Shown here: positions 1-9,226 of the stretch, piece after piece
Layout of the letters: every line of letters begins with the position of its first letter
Position numbering within the stretch: position 1 is the stretch's first letter
NCBI RefSeq assembly: GCF_007754425.1
Contig: NZ_CP037452.1
Location: 2,244,664 to 2,308,663 of the forward strand
DNA length: 64,000 nucleotides
Source of the DNA: Gimesia fumaroli
GTDB taxonomy: Bacteria > Planctomycetota > Planctomycetia > Planctomycetales > Planctomycetaceae
Direction of reading: 5' to 3'
The notes under the pieces: generated by a model
The model's input: the letters and a program-made list of their open reading frames with translations, nothing else
Told to the model about the DNA's origin: nothing
Databases searched by the model: none
Translations under genes and position numbers: made by a program

Positions 1-111
1 ATCATTGATCGGGCCTGCATCTCTCCGGAGAAAGGACTGCAGTTCGACATATTCATCAACATCAGGTGCATAGAGCTCATCTGACGTGATCTTCATGGAA
101 TCTGACATCAT
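1..111 (-). CDS. Partial protein, fourth gene of the ubiquitin-like operon (function unknown)
   Basis: Reading leftward from tandem ATG codons at 111 and 108, an open frame runs off the window edge and gives 37 residues beginning MMSDSMKITSDELYAP. The piece is acidic and has no signal peptide or membrane segment. It starts 84 bases after the JAMM protease gene on the same strand, so it is probably the next operon member. Related bacterial operons often carry an E2-like or other partner here, but the visible part is too short to assign a family. No function is claimed. Confidence 0.55.
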   Translation of the reverse strand, partial: MMSDSMKITSDELYAPDVDEYVELQSFLRRDAGPIND

Positions 112-195
112 GTGATCCTTAAATTGATGAATTCGTCCTTCGTTTACTTATCGTCTCATCACAGATAAATAAAATGGCGATAAAATAGTGTATCC

Positions 196-1371
196 CTATT
201 GACTCTCTGATTTCAATATCTCAGATTCTTGAGATACTTTATTTTTGGCATTTGGTTTCTTCTCGGAATCCTCTTGCTTTTCGGATTGTTTTTCATGTGA
301 AGCATCAGCCGATTTGGAATTCGTTTTCGAGCCATTTTGGAGCTCTCTTTGCTTTCGCTGAATATACTTCGTCAGTGCTTTGCGTTCCTGATCTGTCAGC
401 CCATATTGTGTTTGAATCATGCTCAACGCTTGCGAACAAAGAGTAAGTGTTTGTGAAATCGCTGTTCGCTTCTTGTTTTCAAGTTCAATCTGCTCTTTGG
501 TTGCGTCCTCTGGCATTGTTGTTGAAAGAGTTCCAAACAGGTGATTGACTTCCTGTAGGCGCTGATTCACTTCTCTGAGTTTATCCTCGAATCCAGGCTT
601 GATCAATTTATTTGTGCCATAGTGTTCGACAACACCGGTCACAATCATTTCCTGCTCCCATCTTGATTTTGTTCCAGCGAGCAGGTAACCAATCAGAAAC
701 AGACAGAGCCCCATCATAAGTTGAATGGATCCTCGCATCAGAGGGTGCTCTTCATGCTGTTGTGTCGCAGCCGCTCGCGGATCCGGTGAGGAATGTTGCG
801 AGATACTGCCGGTCTGAGTTAAAGGTGTCTGGCTGGCTTCAAGGCTCCAGACTTTTTCCCCCACCCAATAATGACTCATGAGAACCGGTTTTCCGTTTCG
901 CCATTCAAACACGCCTTCCAGCTTGCGAACAGGGTCGACGACATAAGCAACTTGACCGGGGCCGGAAAAAAAATTCTCCTGTATGAATACATCACGATCA
1001 GAAAGAAAAATTCCAAAATCAGGATGAGAGTGATACCAGCCAATAATTCTCAAGTCCGAATATTTAGAATCCATTTCACTATTGATCTGAGACCATGATT
1101 CATGTGTAAATGTGACTTCGGCAAATTTACTGGCTGCCTGATTACAACGAATGTATTGAGTGACACTAGCAAAAGGGCCATTCTCATCTTGTTGCCATTC
1201 TCCGACAAGAACACCGCAAATTTCGACGCTGGTATCGTTTGAAGCGTGATCCTGGATGCCCTGGTGGACAGTCGGGGAGATTAAAAGTCGAAAATCAGAG
1301 TGTGGCTTGATCGGGAATTCTGCTTCCGGGAACTTCTCTTTTTTTAACTGATGTATATCGGGGCCGGCCAT
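196..1371 (-). CDS. JAB/MPN (JAMM) metalloprotease with a C-terminal membrane anchor
   Basis: This 391-residue protein has a complete JAMM zinc-protease signature: Glu50 (in VEICGVLVG), then His114-Ser-His116, seven residues, Ser124 and Asp127. JAMM enzymes cleave isopeptide or peptide bonds next to ubiquitin-like proteins, so removal of the neighbouring ubiquitin-like protein from targets is the natural prediction. The catalytic domain covers about residues 25-170. A hydrophobic segment follows at about 212-232, and then a charged, Lys/Glu/Gln-rich, probably coiled tail. The C-terminal anchor with no N-terminal signal suggests a cytoplasmic catalytic face. Its ATG shares one base with the TAA of the E1-like gene (TAATG), which implies translational coupling. 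The JAMM call is firm; the substrate is inferred from the neighbours. Confidence 0.9.
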   Translation of the reverse strand: MAGPDIHQLKKEKFPEAEFPIKPHSDFRLLISPTVHQGIQDHASNDTSVEICGVLVGEWQQDENGPFASVTQYIRCNQAASKFAEVTFTHESWSQINSEMDSKYSDLRIIGWYHSHPDFGIFLSDRDVFIQENFFSGPGQVAYVVDPVRKLEGVFEWRNGKPVLMSHYWVGEKVWSLEASQTPLTQTGSISQHSSPDPRAAATQQHEEHPLMRGSIQLMMGLCLFLIGYLLAGTKSRWEQEMIVTGVVEHYGTNKLIKPGFEDKLREVNQRLQEVNHLFGTLSTTMPEDATKEQIELENKKRTAISQTLTLCSQALSMIQTQYGLTDQERKALTKYIQRKQRELQNGSKTNSKSADASHEKQSEKQEDSEKKPNAKNKVSQESEILKSESQ

Positions 1372-2564
1372 TATTTTGTTTTCCCTGCTTCGAGAGACCC
1401 CAACACCTGTTGGCGGTCTCCAGATAATTCATAAAATTTCTGTTCCATCCCCACTCGCCCCGTAAGAATATCCCACAAGGGGACTCCCAATTCATTTAGT
1501 GTCAGATCAAGGAATTTCGACTTAGAATTGAGAGAGTGAAAAAACTGAGGCGCCCGTTGTTCCCCACAATCGGGGCAAATGGCATTGCTCTCAGTGACTT
1601 GGCCCAGGGAAGAGTGGTGAATTTCAGTTTCCTGACAGGAATGACACGTGAATGATTCGATTAAATCCTGATTAAACTCTGCAACGGCTTCCGGACCGAG
1701 ATCAGATAAAATGAGCTCAAGAAACGTACCAGCCTGGATCTGACTGTTCTGCGAAAGTTCAATGACTGGTTCAAATATTTCATGTGTTGGACAATCTTCC
1801 AGGCGAGAGTATTTCACAAGGTAACTCTGATGATTCGTACCATCGAAAACAAACCCTTGTCCTTCAAGCGTTTCGAGTCCATGAATCATCTTTACCGCTT
1901 CCTGAACCTGAATCCCTGCAATGACGGATGAGGTTGTCGGAGTTGTCGGGACTTTTCCCTGTTCCATTTCGTCACGAGTCAACAGGGCACAGCTTCTTCG
2001 AGACTCAAGCATTTTCCAGTCGATTTCGTTCATCGTGCATTCGTAGCATGGCCCCGTCTGAGGGTTGAAAACCCTGGCCACCCCATCAAGCCGTTCTATT
2101 GCGCCGTCAATCCAAGGCTTACCAACACGTGAAGCAGATTGATTTATCGAAACACGTGCTTCGCGATTATCGAGTCCACCGAGGATGACATCGGCCCATC
2201 GATAGACACCCAACCCCAAATCATAGACAACATTGCCGTGAAAGAAGTGCGATTTCATTTCCGGGTAGATTGAACGTGCCCGCTCCGCAGCAACTTCAGC
2301 CTTGCTGCGCCCGCAATCGGCTTCACGATAGAGAATGGATCGTGACAGATTGGAGTTCTCAATGTTATCCAGATCGGCAACCATCAGGTTACCGATACCT
2401 AACAGAGCAAGATTTTTAATCAACTCATTTCCAATTGCTCCCGCACCAATGACCAGAGCATTCGAGGAAGACAGTTTCTCCTGATCCCACCAACCGATCA
2501 AATTAAATCGCGAAAACCGATCATCGGGCTGGTCGATATCAGTCAAATTCAGAACATCATTCAT
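1371..2564 (-). CDS. E1-like (ThiF/MoeB/UBA-type) ubiquitin-activating enzyme homologue
   Basis: This is an adenylating enzyme of the E1/ThiF superfamily, about 397 residues from the ATG at 2564. A GTG at 2579 is an alternative start. The ATP-binding Rossmann loop is GAGAIG at 40-45, followed by the acidic ADLD and NLSRS segments (63-76) and GLDNREAR (about 130-137). Cys173 and Cys176 (CYEC) look like zinc ligands. Cys192 in RRSC, followed by a VPTTPTTSS stretch, is the likely catalytic-loop cysteine. A C-terminal extension carries two more CxxC pairs (307/310 and 330/333), consistent with a zinc ribbon. The family activates the C-terminus of a beta-grasp protein by adenylation, and such a protein is encoded 24 bases upstream. 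Which Cys forms a thioester, if any, is inference. Confidence 0.88.
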   Translation of the reverse strand: MNDVLNLTDIDQPDDRFSRFNLIGWWDQEKLSSSNALVIGAGAIGNELIKNLALLGIGNLMVADLDNIENSNLSRSILYREADCGRSKAEVAAERARSIYPEMKSHFFHGNVVYDLGLGVYRWADVILGGLDNREARVSINQSASRVGKPWIDGAIERLDGVARVFNPQTGPCYECTMNEIDWKMLESRRSCALLTRDEMEQGKVPTTPTTSSVIAGIQVQEAVKMIHGLETLEGQGFVFDGTNHQSYLVKYSRLEDCPTHEIFEPVIELSQNSQIQAGTFLELILSDLGPEAVAEFNQDLIESFTCHSCQETEIHHSSLGQVTESNAICPDCGEQRAPQFFHSLNSKSKFLDLTLNELGVPLWDILTGRVGMEQKFYELSGDRQQVLGSLEAGKTK

Positions 2565-2588
2565 AAGATTCACTTTCACCCTGTTTGT

Positions 2589-2861
2589 TCAAGATCCTGC
2601 AGTGATTTCGGGTTGCAGGCGGAGAATATCACCATCTTGAACCTGAGCAGACTCTAACGTATCAGAGTGTAAGAGCTGGCGTCCCGAACTTTTGTGATGA
2701 AATTTATAGCTCATCAGCTGTCCGTCCGGGCTATGACTCGGAAGATTCATCCTTCCAATCAGAACGGAGATGAGACGATCAATTTCGGCATCACTCGGAA
2801 CTTCAACAACTTGTCTTTTATTTCCGGTGGCGTCCCATACTTCAATTTTAATATCGCTCAT
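2589..2861 (-). CDS. Small ubiquitin-like (YukD/EsaB-type) beta-grasp protein
   Basis: This 90-residue protein is the first gene of the operon. The pattern is that of a ubiquitin fold: an N-terminal strand pair (IKIEVWD and RQVVEVP), a helix (AEIDRLISVLIGRM), then strands around LMSYKFHH and a final DGDILRLQPEI. The closest style is the YukD/EsaB group of bacterial ubiquitin-like proteins. The C-terminus reads PEITAGS and does not end in Gly-Gly. Either it is activated without processing through an unusual C-terminus, or it acts non-covalently. Position directly before E1-like and JAMM genes strongly supports the ubiquitin-like call. A search against YukD/EsaB profiles would settle the family. 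Confidence 0.8.
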   Translation of the reverse strand: MSDIKIEVWDATGNKRQVVEVPSDAEIDRLISVLIGRMNLPSHSPDGQLMSYKFHHKSSGRQLLHSDTLESAQVQDGDILRLQPEITAGS

Positions 2862-3240
2862 TAGAACTCATTTTCCCCACATTCCAGATAAGAAACTGCG
2901 TGAACGAGTGATTAGAACCGGTGCGATTCGCAGAGTCAAGGATTCAACGGATTCCATCTCTGGTATCATGAAAATTCATGTTGAAGCGTCTTATTATTTG
3001 TGATTCCAACTAGCAGCCGGAGTGTGATACCTTCGGTGTGTGAGCGAACGAGAACCGCAGGGAATTCAGTTTGGGTAAAAGTCTGATAAAGAGCGAAGAA
3101 TATGAGACGATTTTGATTTATATCAAGCAGTTTAGAGAGTCAGAATCTGAATTTCAAACTTTGATTGATCTGGTCTGGTAAAATGCAGCGAGAAAGTGGC
3201 TTGGAAGACCGATTTGGAAAATCAGTAGAGTTCGTTTTGG
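2862..3240. other. Intergenic region between two minus-strand genes
   Basis: These 379 bases separate the ubiquitin-like operon from the DUF1501 gene upstream of it. The promoter of the ubiquitin-like operon should lie here on the minus strand. No clear -35/-10 pair, repeat or convincing small gene was recognised. Confidence 0.4.
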
Positions 3241-4608
3241 TCAGGCAATCAGGTCGTGAATGATCCGCGCCTGGGGGACGACAGTGTGGGGACGGTTCAA
3301 CGTATCATACAGAATGTGATGATGGTCTATTCCCAGTAAGCGGTAGATTGTCGCTACGATATCTCCAGGTGTAACCGGGCTCTGTATGGGCGTGGCGCCC
3401 GAGCGATCACTGGCACCGTAGACCAGACCAGCTTTAACGCCGCCACCCGCCAGCATAATCGAGTAACATGAGTTCCAGTGGTCGCGTCCGGCGTTATTAT
3501 TAATTTTCGGGGTCCGGCCAAAGTCGCCTAATACCGCCACCAGGGTTCGTTCCAGCAGGCCGCGCTGGGCGAGGTCTTCAATTAAACTGCTACAGGCGGC
3601 ATCAAACTGTGGTAATAATCTTGTTTTCAGACTTTTGAAATTCTGCCCATGGGTGTCCCAGGTAGCATTGGCATGTGGCGCCCACGACATCGTTACGACG
3701 CGCGTCTTCGCTTCAATCAATCGGCGTGCCAGCAGGACGCTTTGTCCATAGATATTTCTGCCATAACGGTCGCGGACACTTGCAGGTTCATCATCCAGCC
3801 TGAAAGCCCGTTGTGCCTGATTCGACGTTAACAGTTCAAATGCCTGCCTTTGAAAATCATCCATGGACGCCAGGGTCTGGTTGGACTCTGCACCCAAACC
3901 TCGGTCCAGCGATGAAAGCAGTCCACGACGGGCATTCATCCGCTCCAGCGCCAGACCGTCCGGTAACGATAGATTACGGACGTGAAAATCGGGCTTGTTG
4001 GGATCATCGAGAACCCAAAACGGATCGTAAGCCGCGCCCATAAAACCGGCTAAAAAGCCGGGTTGCAGGGGGCCAGCCGCTCCCTCTTTTGTTTTGTAAG
4101 GGAGTGTGATGTAGGGGAGTGCCCCCGTGGGAGCAGGACGCAGTTTTGCGAGGACTGCGCCTGGCGAAGGGTGGTCGTCAGGTTTGGCCCCACCTCCCTG
4201 TTCACCCCGGTCGTGTCCAGTGAGAGCAGCATAAACGGCTGCTGCGTGTGAATTATTCACACTGTGATTCATCGACCGAATTAAAGTCACGCGATGCATT
4301 TGTCTGGCCAGATGCGGTAGGTGCTCGCACACGTTGACTCCAGAAAGAGATGTGGGAATCGGGTCGAACTCACCGCGAATCTCAATTGGTCCTGCTGGTT
4401 TCATGTCCCACATATCGAGATGACTGGGACCGCCATTCAGAAAAATGACAATACAAGCATCTGCTTTTGAAGCTTGCTGATTCCTTTTTTCCGCACCCGA
4501 GGTCTGTGCTGCCAGCAGTTGAGGCAACGAAATGCCCAGCGTGCCCAAACCGCCAACACGCAGTAGTTCACGACGCGAGAATCGGTTTCCTGGCACATGG
4601 TCATTCAT
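3241..4608 (-). CDS. DUF1501 family exported protein
   Basis: This 455-residue protein belongs to DUF1501, a group with an alkaline-phosphatase/sulfatase-like fold that is greatly expanded in planctomycetes. The N-terminus has a twin-arginine-type signal (FSRRELLRVGGLG followed by a hydrophobic stretch), so folded export to the periplasm is likely. Family landmarks are LNGGPSHLDMWD near residue 55, LGDFGRTP near 365 and GRDHWNSCYS just after it. The start is fixed by AGGAGA eight bases upstream of the ATG. It stands alone, without a DUF1549/DUF1553 partner. No enzymatic reaction is established for the family, and none is assigned here. Confidence 0.9.
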   Translation of the reverse strand: MNDHVPGNRFSRRELLRVGGLGTLGISLPQLLAAQTSGAEKRNQQASKADACIVIFLNGGPSHLDMWDMKPAGPIEIRGEFDPIPTSLSGVNVCEHLPHLARQMHRVTLIRSMNHSVNNSHAAAVYAALTGHDRGEQGGGAKPDDHPSPGAVLAKLRPAPTGALPYITLPYKTKEGAAGPLQPGFLAGFMGAAYDPFWVLDDPNKPDFHVRNLSLPDGLALERMNARRGLLSSLDRGLGAESNQTLASMDDFQRQAFELLTSNQAQRAFRLDDEPASVRDRYGRNIYGQSVLLARRLIEAKTRVVTMSWAPHANATWDTHGQNFKSLKTRLLPQFDAACSSLIEDLAQRGLLERTLVAVLGDFGRTPKINNNAGRDHWNSCYSIMLAGGGVKAGLVYGASDRSGATPIQSPVTPGDIVATIYRLLGIDHHHILYDTLNRPHTVVPQARIIHDLIA

Positions 4609-5012
4609 TGTGAATCTCCTGTTCCTCGAAAGGCGTCAATAGAACAAGCTGTGGTCAATCCCGTCTGATACTGATTGATCCCGGAATCGTTAAAATTGTT
4701 TTCAGATTGTCCCTGACTTGCTGATTTTTCATTCTAACAAGACATGTGCCATCACGTCTATTGCGTAATCAGTTCAAATTATTTTTACGGATTCAATTTT
4801 GAATTCTTCTCTCATTGCCGAATTCGGATGACCATAGCTGAATCGGGGAGAATTCGATAAAATCACAGAACGTTCTGCTGCACGAATCCTGGAATAACTA
4901 TTTGAGCAGTGATGATGATGCGTATCAAAATCAGATATAAGGAATCCCAATCGAGGGGAGTTGTTTGGTCTCAATACACCTCATGCTTCATTCGGTTTGC
5001 TAGAGGTATGTG
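4609..5012. other. Divergent intergenic region between the DUF1501 gene and the cation ATPase
   Basis: About 400 A+T-rich bases lie between divergent genes and must hold promoters for both. A minus-strand TGGCAC at 4745-4750 matches a sigma-54 -24 box, but its -12 partner reads TTGTT instead of TTGC, so it is not called. Nothing else was recognised. Confidence 0.35.
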
Positions 5013-7688
5013 ATGAGCGCAGAAGATACAAAATCAATTAACTGGCACCAGTTTGATTTGCCAGATGTTGTGGAGAAATTAGAAACGTCCGACCAGGGAT
5101 TGAGTTCTCAGGAAGCCCAGCTTCGTCTGGAACATTACGGGCCAAATCTACTGATCGAAAAAGAGCGTAAATCTTTAGGGATGATGTTTCTGGATCAGTT
5201 TAAGGATTTCATGATCCTGGTGTTGATTGCCGCAGCGGTCATTGCGGGAGTCATTGGGGAACCGGCCGATACGATCACGATTGCGGTGATTGTTTTGTTG
5301 AATGCCGTCCTCGGGTTCGTTCAGGAATATCGCGCTGAAAAGGCGATGGCTGCTTTGAAAAAAATGGCAGCCCCTTCGACGACCGTGATACGGGATGGGC
5401 AGATTGAATCTATCACTGCAGAGCAGCTGGTTCCCGGAGATCTGGTCGTACTGGAAGCAGGTAATGTAGTGCCGGCTGATTTGCGATTGACGGAAGCAGT
5501 CCAGCTTCAGGTCGATGAAGCTGCTTTAACCGGAGAATCTCTGCCCGTCGAGAAGCAGACTGAGTCACTCAAAAAAGAAGATCTTGCTCTCGGCGACCGA
5601 AAAAATATGTCTTATAAAGGGACGTTGGTTACCTTCGGTCGCGGGCGTGGTCTGGTCGTCGGCACAGGCATGCAGACGGAACTTGGGCAGATCGCTGTTT
5701 TACTGCAGGATCAGGAAGAAGGGCGGACACCACTTCAGAAGCGACTGAGTCTGTTTAGTCAAAAGCTGGCGTATGCGGTGCTGGCGATTTGTGCCATTGT
5801 TTTTCTAGCCGGCCTGATGCGCGGCGAACCCCCTTTGCTCATGCTGCTGACGGCGATTTCTCTGGCGGTCGCAGCCATTCCCGAAGCGTTACCTGCAGTG
5901 ATTACGATTTCACTGGCACTCGGAGCCAGGAAACTGGTCAAACAACACGCACTGATTCGAAAACTACCGGCTGTGGAGACACTCGGATCAGTGACCTATA
6001 TCTGCTCTGACAAGACAGGGACATTGACTTTGAATCGGATGACTGTGGAGCAGGTTTATGTCGCTGGGCAAGTTTGTGAAATTGATAATCTGGCATCTTT
6101 TCATTCAGCCCCAACTTCAGAAGGTACGTCTGTAGAAAAGAACCCATCCGATAAATTACTGATAGCATTAGCGCTTTGTAATGATGCGCAGCTTGATGGT
6201 TCAGATGAAATTATCGGTGATCCTACTGAAATTGCGCTGTTTGAACTGGCGCAACAAAAGGGCTTCACTCGAGAGAGGCTTGACGAAAAATATCCCAGAT
6301 TAGCCGAGATCCCCTTTGACTCGGAACGCAAGTTAATGACGACATTCCATCCGTGGGAAAACGGTCAGGTCATTTCTTTCACTAAAGGGGCAGCTGAGAA
6401 AATCATAGAACGCTCGGAACAGAGCCTGGCTTCTGAAGGTCAGTCAGAGATCAATCACTCTGAGGTTTTGGAAGTGTCAGAGCAGATTGCCGGTAACGGA
6501 CTGAGGACCTTGGGGTTGGGGCTGCGTATCTGGGATGCACTACCTGAAACGCTGACTTCCGAACTGGTTGAATCCAATCTGGTCCTGATTGGAATCGTTG
6601 GTATGTTGGACCCACCCCGGCCCGAAGCAGAAGAATCAGTGGCGCAATGTCGTTCCGCAGGCATCCATCCGGTGATGATTACAGGGGACCACCCGTTAAC
6701 AGCCGAAGTGATCGCCAGGCGAGTCGGAATTCTCCGTGGGCAAGGGGAGTCTGTTATGACTGGACAGGAACTGGGACAGCTTTCGCTGGATGAATTCGAA
6801 AATAAGGTGGAAAAGATTCGAGTCTATGCACGAGTGGCCCCAAAACAAAAATTGAAAATTATCAAAGCACTGCAGGATAAAGGGCACTTTGTGGCAATGA
6901 CGGGAGACGGCGTCAATGATGCGCCGGCTTTAAAACGGGCCGATATTGGTGTGGCGATGGGCATCACTGGCACCGATGTCTCCAAGGAAGCATCTCACAT
7001 GCTACTACTGGATGATAACTTTGCCACCATCGTGAAAACAGTCAAAGAGGGCCGGCGAATTTTTGATAATATTCGCAAGTTTATCAAATACACGATGACC
7101 AGCAATTTAGGAGAGATTTGGACGATCTTTCTGGCGCCGCTTCTAGGGTTACCGATTCCTCTGTTGCCCATTCATATTCTGTGGATCAATCTGGTCACCG
7201 ATGGTGTTCCTGGTCTAGCATTAGCCGCCGAGCCGGGTGAGAGAAATATCATGAGTCGTCCTCCCCGAGACCCGCAGGAGAGTATTTTTGCACGAGGTCT
7301 GGGAACGCATATTATCTGGGTAGGGCTTCTGATGGGCGCTATTTCCATCATGACTCAGGCTTGGTTCATCGACGCTAAACAAACCCACTGGCAGACAATG
7401 GTTTTCACTGTTCTCTGTTTGAGTCAAATGGGGCACGTCTTGGCCATTCGTTCCGAAGAGGAGTCATTCTTTGCTCAAGGGGCACTCTCGAACATGCCGC
7501 TCCTTGGGGCCGTCTTACTGACGTTCATACTTCAGATGCTCACGATTTATGTGCCCTTTCTCAACCCCATTTTCAAAACCATGCCACTCTCGGCCGGGGA
7601 ACTTGCAATCACGCTGGCTCTCTCGACGCTCGTTTTCCTGGCAGTAGAAATAGAAAAAATAATCAAGCGTTCCAGGAAGAATAATTGA
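5013..7688 (+). CDS. P-type (P2) cation-transporting ATPase, calcium-pump-like
   Basis: This protein of about 891 residues pumps a cation, probably Ca2+, across the inner membrane using ATP. The order of parts is standard: N-terminal actuator segment, TM1-2, [10 protein letters not shown] actuator motif (dephosphorylation), PEALPAVIT in TM4 (ion site), CSDKTGT with phosphoacceptor Asp333, a nucleotide-binding domain, TGDGVNDAP hinge, and six C-terminal membrane helices including NLVTDGVP in TM6. The PEALP and NLVTDG motifs fit the SERCA/PMR1-like P2A group better than heavy-metal P1B pumps, and there is no N-terminal CxxC metal domain. The ATG at 5013 is preferred over the GTG at 5010 because GAGG lies six bases before it. 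It is flanked by unrelated genes and is probably monocistronic. Confidence 0.93.
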   Translation: MSAEDTKSINWHQFDLPDVVEKLETSDQGLSSQEAQLRLEHYGPNLLIEKERKSLGMMFLDQFKDFMILVLIAAAVIAGVIGEPADTITIAVIVLLNAVLGFVQEYRAEKAMAALKKMAAPSTTVIRDGQIESITAEQLVPGDLVVLEAGNVVPADLRLTEAVQLQVDEAALTGESLPVEKQTESLKKEDLALGDRKNMSYKGTLVTFGRGRGLVVGTGMQTELGQIAVLLQDQEEGRTPLQKRLSLFSQKLAYAVLAICAIVFLAGLMRGEPPLLMLLTAISLAVAAIPEALPAVITISLALGARKLVKQHALIRKLPAVETLGSVTYICSDKTGTLTLNRMTVEQVYVAGQVCEIDNLASFHSAPTSEGTSVEKNPSDKLLIALALCNDAQLDGSDEIIGDPTEIALFELAQQKGFTRERLDEKYPRLAEIPFDSERKLMTTFHPWENGQVISFTKGAAEKIIERSEQSLASEGQSEINHSEVLEVSEQIAGNGLRTLGLGLRIWDALPETLTSELVESNLVLIGIVGMLDPPRPEAEESVAQCRSAGIHPVMITGDHPLTAEVIARRVGILRGQGESVMTGQELGQLSLDEFENKVEKIRVYARVAPKQKLKIIKALQDKGHFVAMTGDGVNDAPALKRADIGVAMGITGTDVSKEASHMLLLDDNFATIVKTVKEGRRIFDNIRKFIKYTMTSNLGEIWTIFLAPLLGLPIPLLPIHILWINLVTDGVPGLALAAEPGERNIMSRPPRDPQESIFARGLGTHIIWVGLLMGAISIMTQAWFIDAKQTHWQTMVFTVLCLSQMGHVLAIRSEEESFFAQGALSNMPLLGAVLLTFILQMLTIYVPFLNPIFKTMPLSAGELAITLALSTLVFLAVEIEKIIKRSRKNN

Positions 7689-7789
7689 TTAGCGTGGGTC
7701 GCCTGGGGGGCTTTCTCCAGGAACTTTCAACCTTAAATTCCAGCACAGTCGGTGTCGAATTGCGGTGTAGCTCTGCTGAAAAGAAACAC

Positions 7790-7818
7790 TTGACAAAGTA
7801 CTAAAGGATTAGTAAAAA
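7790..7818 (+). promoter_or_regulatory. Promoter with an operator-like palindrome upstream of the DUF1559 gene
   Basis: A TTGACA -35 box at 7790-7795 is followed 17 bases later by a weak -10 (TAAAAA, 7813-7818). Between them lies the perfect palindrome TACTAA-N4-TTAGTA (7799-7814). A repressor bound there would block RNA polymerase. The nearby BlaI-family repressor gene (8852) is the obvious candidate, and its family binds short dyads of this size. The link is inferred, not shown. Confidence 0.5.
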
Positions 7819-7829
7819 CCAGCTTCGCA

Positions 7830-8753
7830 ATGGAATGGAGACTGAAAATAGAAGTAAAACTCATGACTCATGGATCGAATCAGATGAAAGGCAGCTTGTC
7901 GTTCCCGCAGTGGAAAGGTTCTCGATGCCGTGGTTTTACAGTGCTGGAATTGTTGGTAACGTTTGGAGTGATCACCACTCTAGTCAGTCTGATTCTTCCG
8001 GCTGTTGGCTCAGCTCGTGAAGCAGCACGCCAGTTGCAGTGTAAAAATCAACTCAAACAAATCGGCCTGGCGCTGCACTCTTATCACGATACCAGTGGAT
8101 GTTTACCTGCTGGCTGGCAGTGGGAGAGCTCGAAAAAATCCATCTATGGCTGGGCAGTTCCCTTGTTACCCTATCTGGAACAACGGGCCATTTATGATCA
8201 AATCGATCGAAATCTGGTGATCGGTCACCCCTCCAATCAGCTGGCTCGAAGTGTTTCGATTGCAAACTTTCGGTGTCCATCAGATATCGTTGATCCCACG
8301 TTTATGCTTTATAAAGAAAATGTAGTCAGCGCGACGATGGTTCCGCTCATTGAGCTTCCAACAGCTAGTTATGTAGGCGTTTATGGAACAGTCGAGGCAG
8401 ACGATGGTATACCAGCACCTCCGGGAGATGGCACTTTTCGTGAATCAATCCCGGTTCGTTTTGCCCAGTTAGTGCGTGGTTTAAGCAATACAATCATTGT
8501 TGGTGAACGAACAATGGCACAGGTGCCTTCAACCTGGATGGGAGTAGACTATTCGGGAGAGGATGCCGCATGCCGCATTGTGGGCAGTGCAATGACCTCG
8601 CCAAACTGTCAACTCTGTGATGAGTGTGAATTTTCCAGTCGACATCCCGGTGGTTCGCTTTTTTTGTGGGGAGATGGCAGAGTTCGAATTCTCTCCGAAT
8701 CGCTGGATACTTCGACCTATCAGCAACTGGCTCGCAGGATAAATTCGCTTTGA
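7830..8753 (+). CDS. DUF1559 prepilin-like protein with H-x9-DG motif
   Basis: This planctomycete protein of up to 307 residues has a type IV prepilin-like N-terminus: a short basic leader, then GFTVLELLVTFGVI (cleavage expected before Phe) and a hydrophobic helix. The body matches DUF1559, with CKNQLKQIGLALHSYHD after the helix and a C-terminal H-PGGSLFLWG-DG, the H-x9-DG signature. Such proteins are very numerous in planctomycetes and are thought to be pseudopilin-like surface or secretion components; their roles are unknown. The start is uncertain because no strong ribosome site is seen: ATG codons at 7830, 7863 and 7884 are all possible. The palindrome over its promoter suggests repression. 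Confidence 0.9.
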   Translation: MEWRLKIEVKLMTHGSNQMKGSLSFPQWKGSRCRGFTVLELLVTFGVITTLVSLILPAVGSAREAARQLQCKNQLKQIGLALHSYHDTSGCLPAGWQWESSKKSIYGWAVPLLPYLEQRAIYDQIDRNLVIGHPSNQLARSVSIANFRCPSDIVDPTFMLYKENVVSATMVPLIELPTASYVGVYGTVEADDGIPAPPGDGTFRESIPVRFAQLVRGLSNTIIVGERTMAQVPSTWMGVDYSGEDAACRIVGSAMTSPNCQLCDECEFSSRHPGGSLFLWGDGRVRILSESLDTSTYQQLARRINSL

Positions 8754-8851
8754 GCTGGGCATTTAATGTGGTCTGTTTGGCAGTGTTTTTGATGTAAACA
8801 TTGAGCTATAAGAATAGAGTGAATGTCCATTCGAGTGAAAGGAATTGATTG

Positions 8852-9226
8852 ATGACAAAACTTCATTTAACCAAATGTGAACTCGAAGTAATGGATATTG
8901 TCTGGAAAAAAGGTCGTGCAACAGTCCAGGAAGTCGTCGATTCCCTGGAACGTCCGTTGGCCTATACGACTGTGATGACGACATTGAAAATACTCGATGA
9001 AACACGAAATGTTGTTAATAAAAAGAAAGAAGGCCGCGCGTTTGTCTATGAGCCAGCAGTTTCGCGGGAGAAGGTCAGTCGCAGTATGGCAGACGACCTG
9101 ACACAGCGTCTGTTTGGTGGTTCAGTTAAGTCACTCTTGCTTAGTCTGGTCGGGAGCGATTCCATGTCACAATCGGATATTGAGGAATTAAAACAGGCAA
9201 TTCAGTCTCTGGAGAAAGATGCATGA
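8852..9226 (+). CDS. BlaI/MecI/CopY family transcriptional repressor
   Basis: This 124-residue winged-helix repressor has the family layout: LTKCELEVMDIVWKKG at the N-terminus, a recognition segment around LAYTTVMTTLKILDE (residues 40-55), a wing ending in KKKEGRAFVYEP, and a C-terminal dimerisation helix pair. The ATG at 8852 sits eight bases after AAAGGA. Its end overlaps the next gene by four bases (ATGA), so the two are co-translated. In the classical beta-lactam system BlaI is cleaved when the BlaR1 sensor-protease is activated. Here no beta-lactamase is present, so the inducer and regulon are unknown. Candidate operators lie at 7799-7814 and 10390-10419. Confidence 0.92.
   Translation: MTKLHLTKCELEVMDIVWKKGRATVQEVVDSLERPLAYTTVMTTLKILDETRNVVNKKKEGRAFVYEPAVSREKVSRSMADDLTQRLFGGSVKSLLLSLVGSDSMSQSDIEELKQAIQSLEKDA

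Noticed and set aside
4735-4750. Possible sigma-54 promoter on the minus strand before the DUF1501 gene
   Set aside because: The -24 part (TGGCAC) is perfect, but the -12 part reads TTGTT, without the invariant GC.
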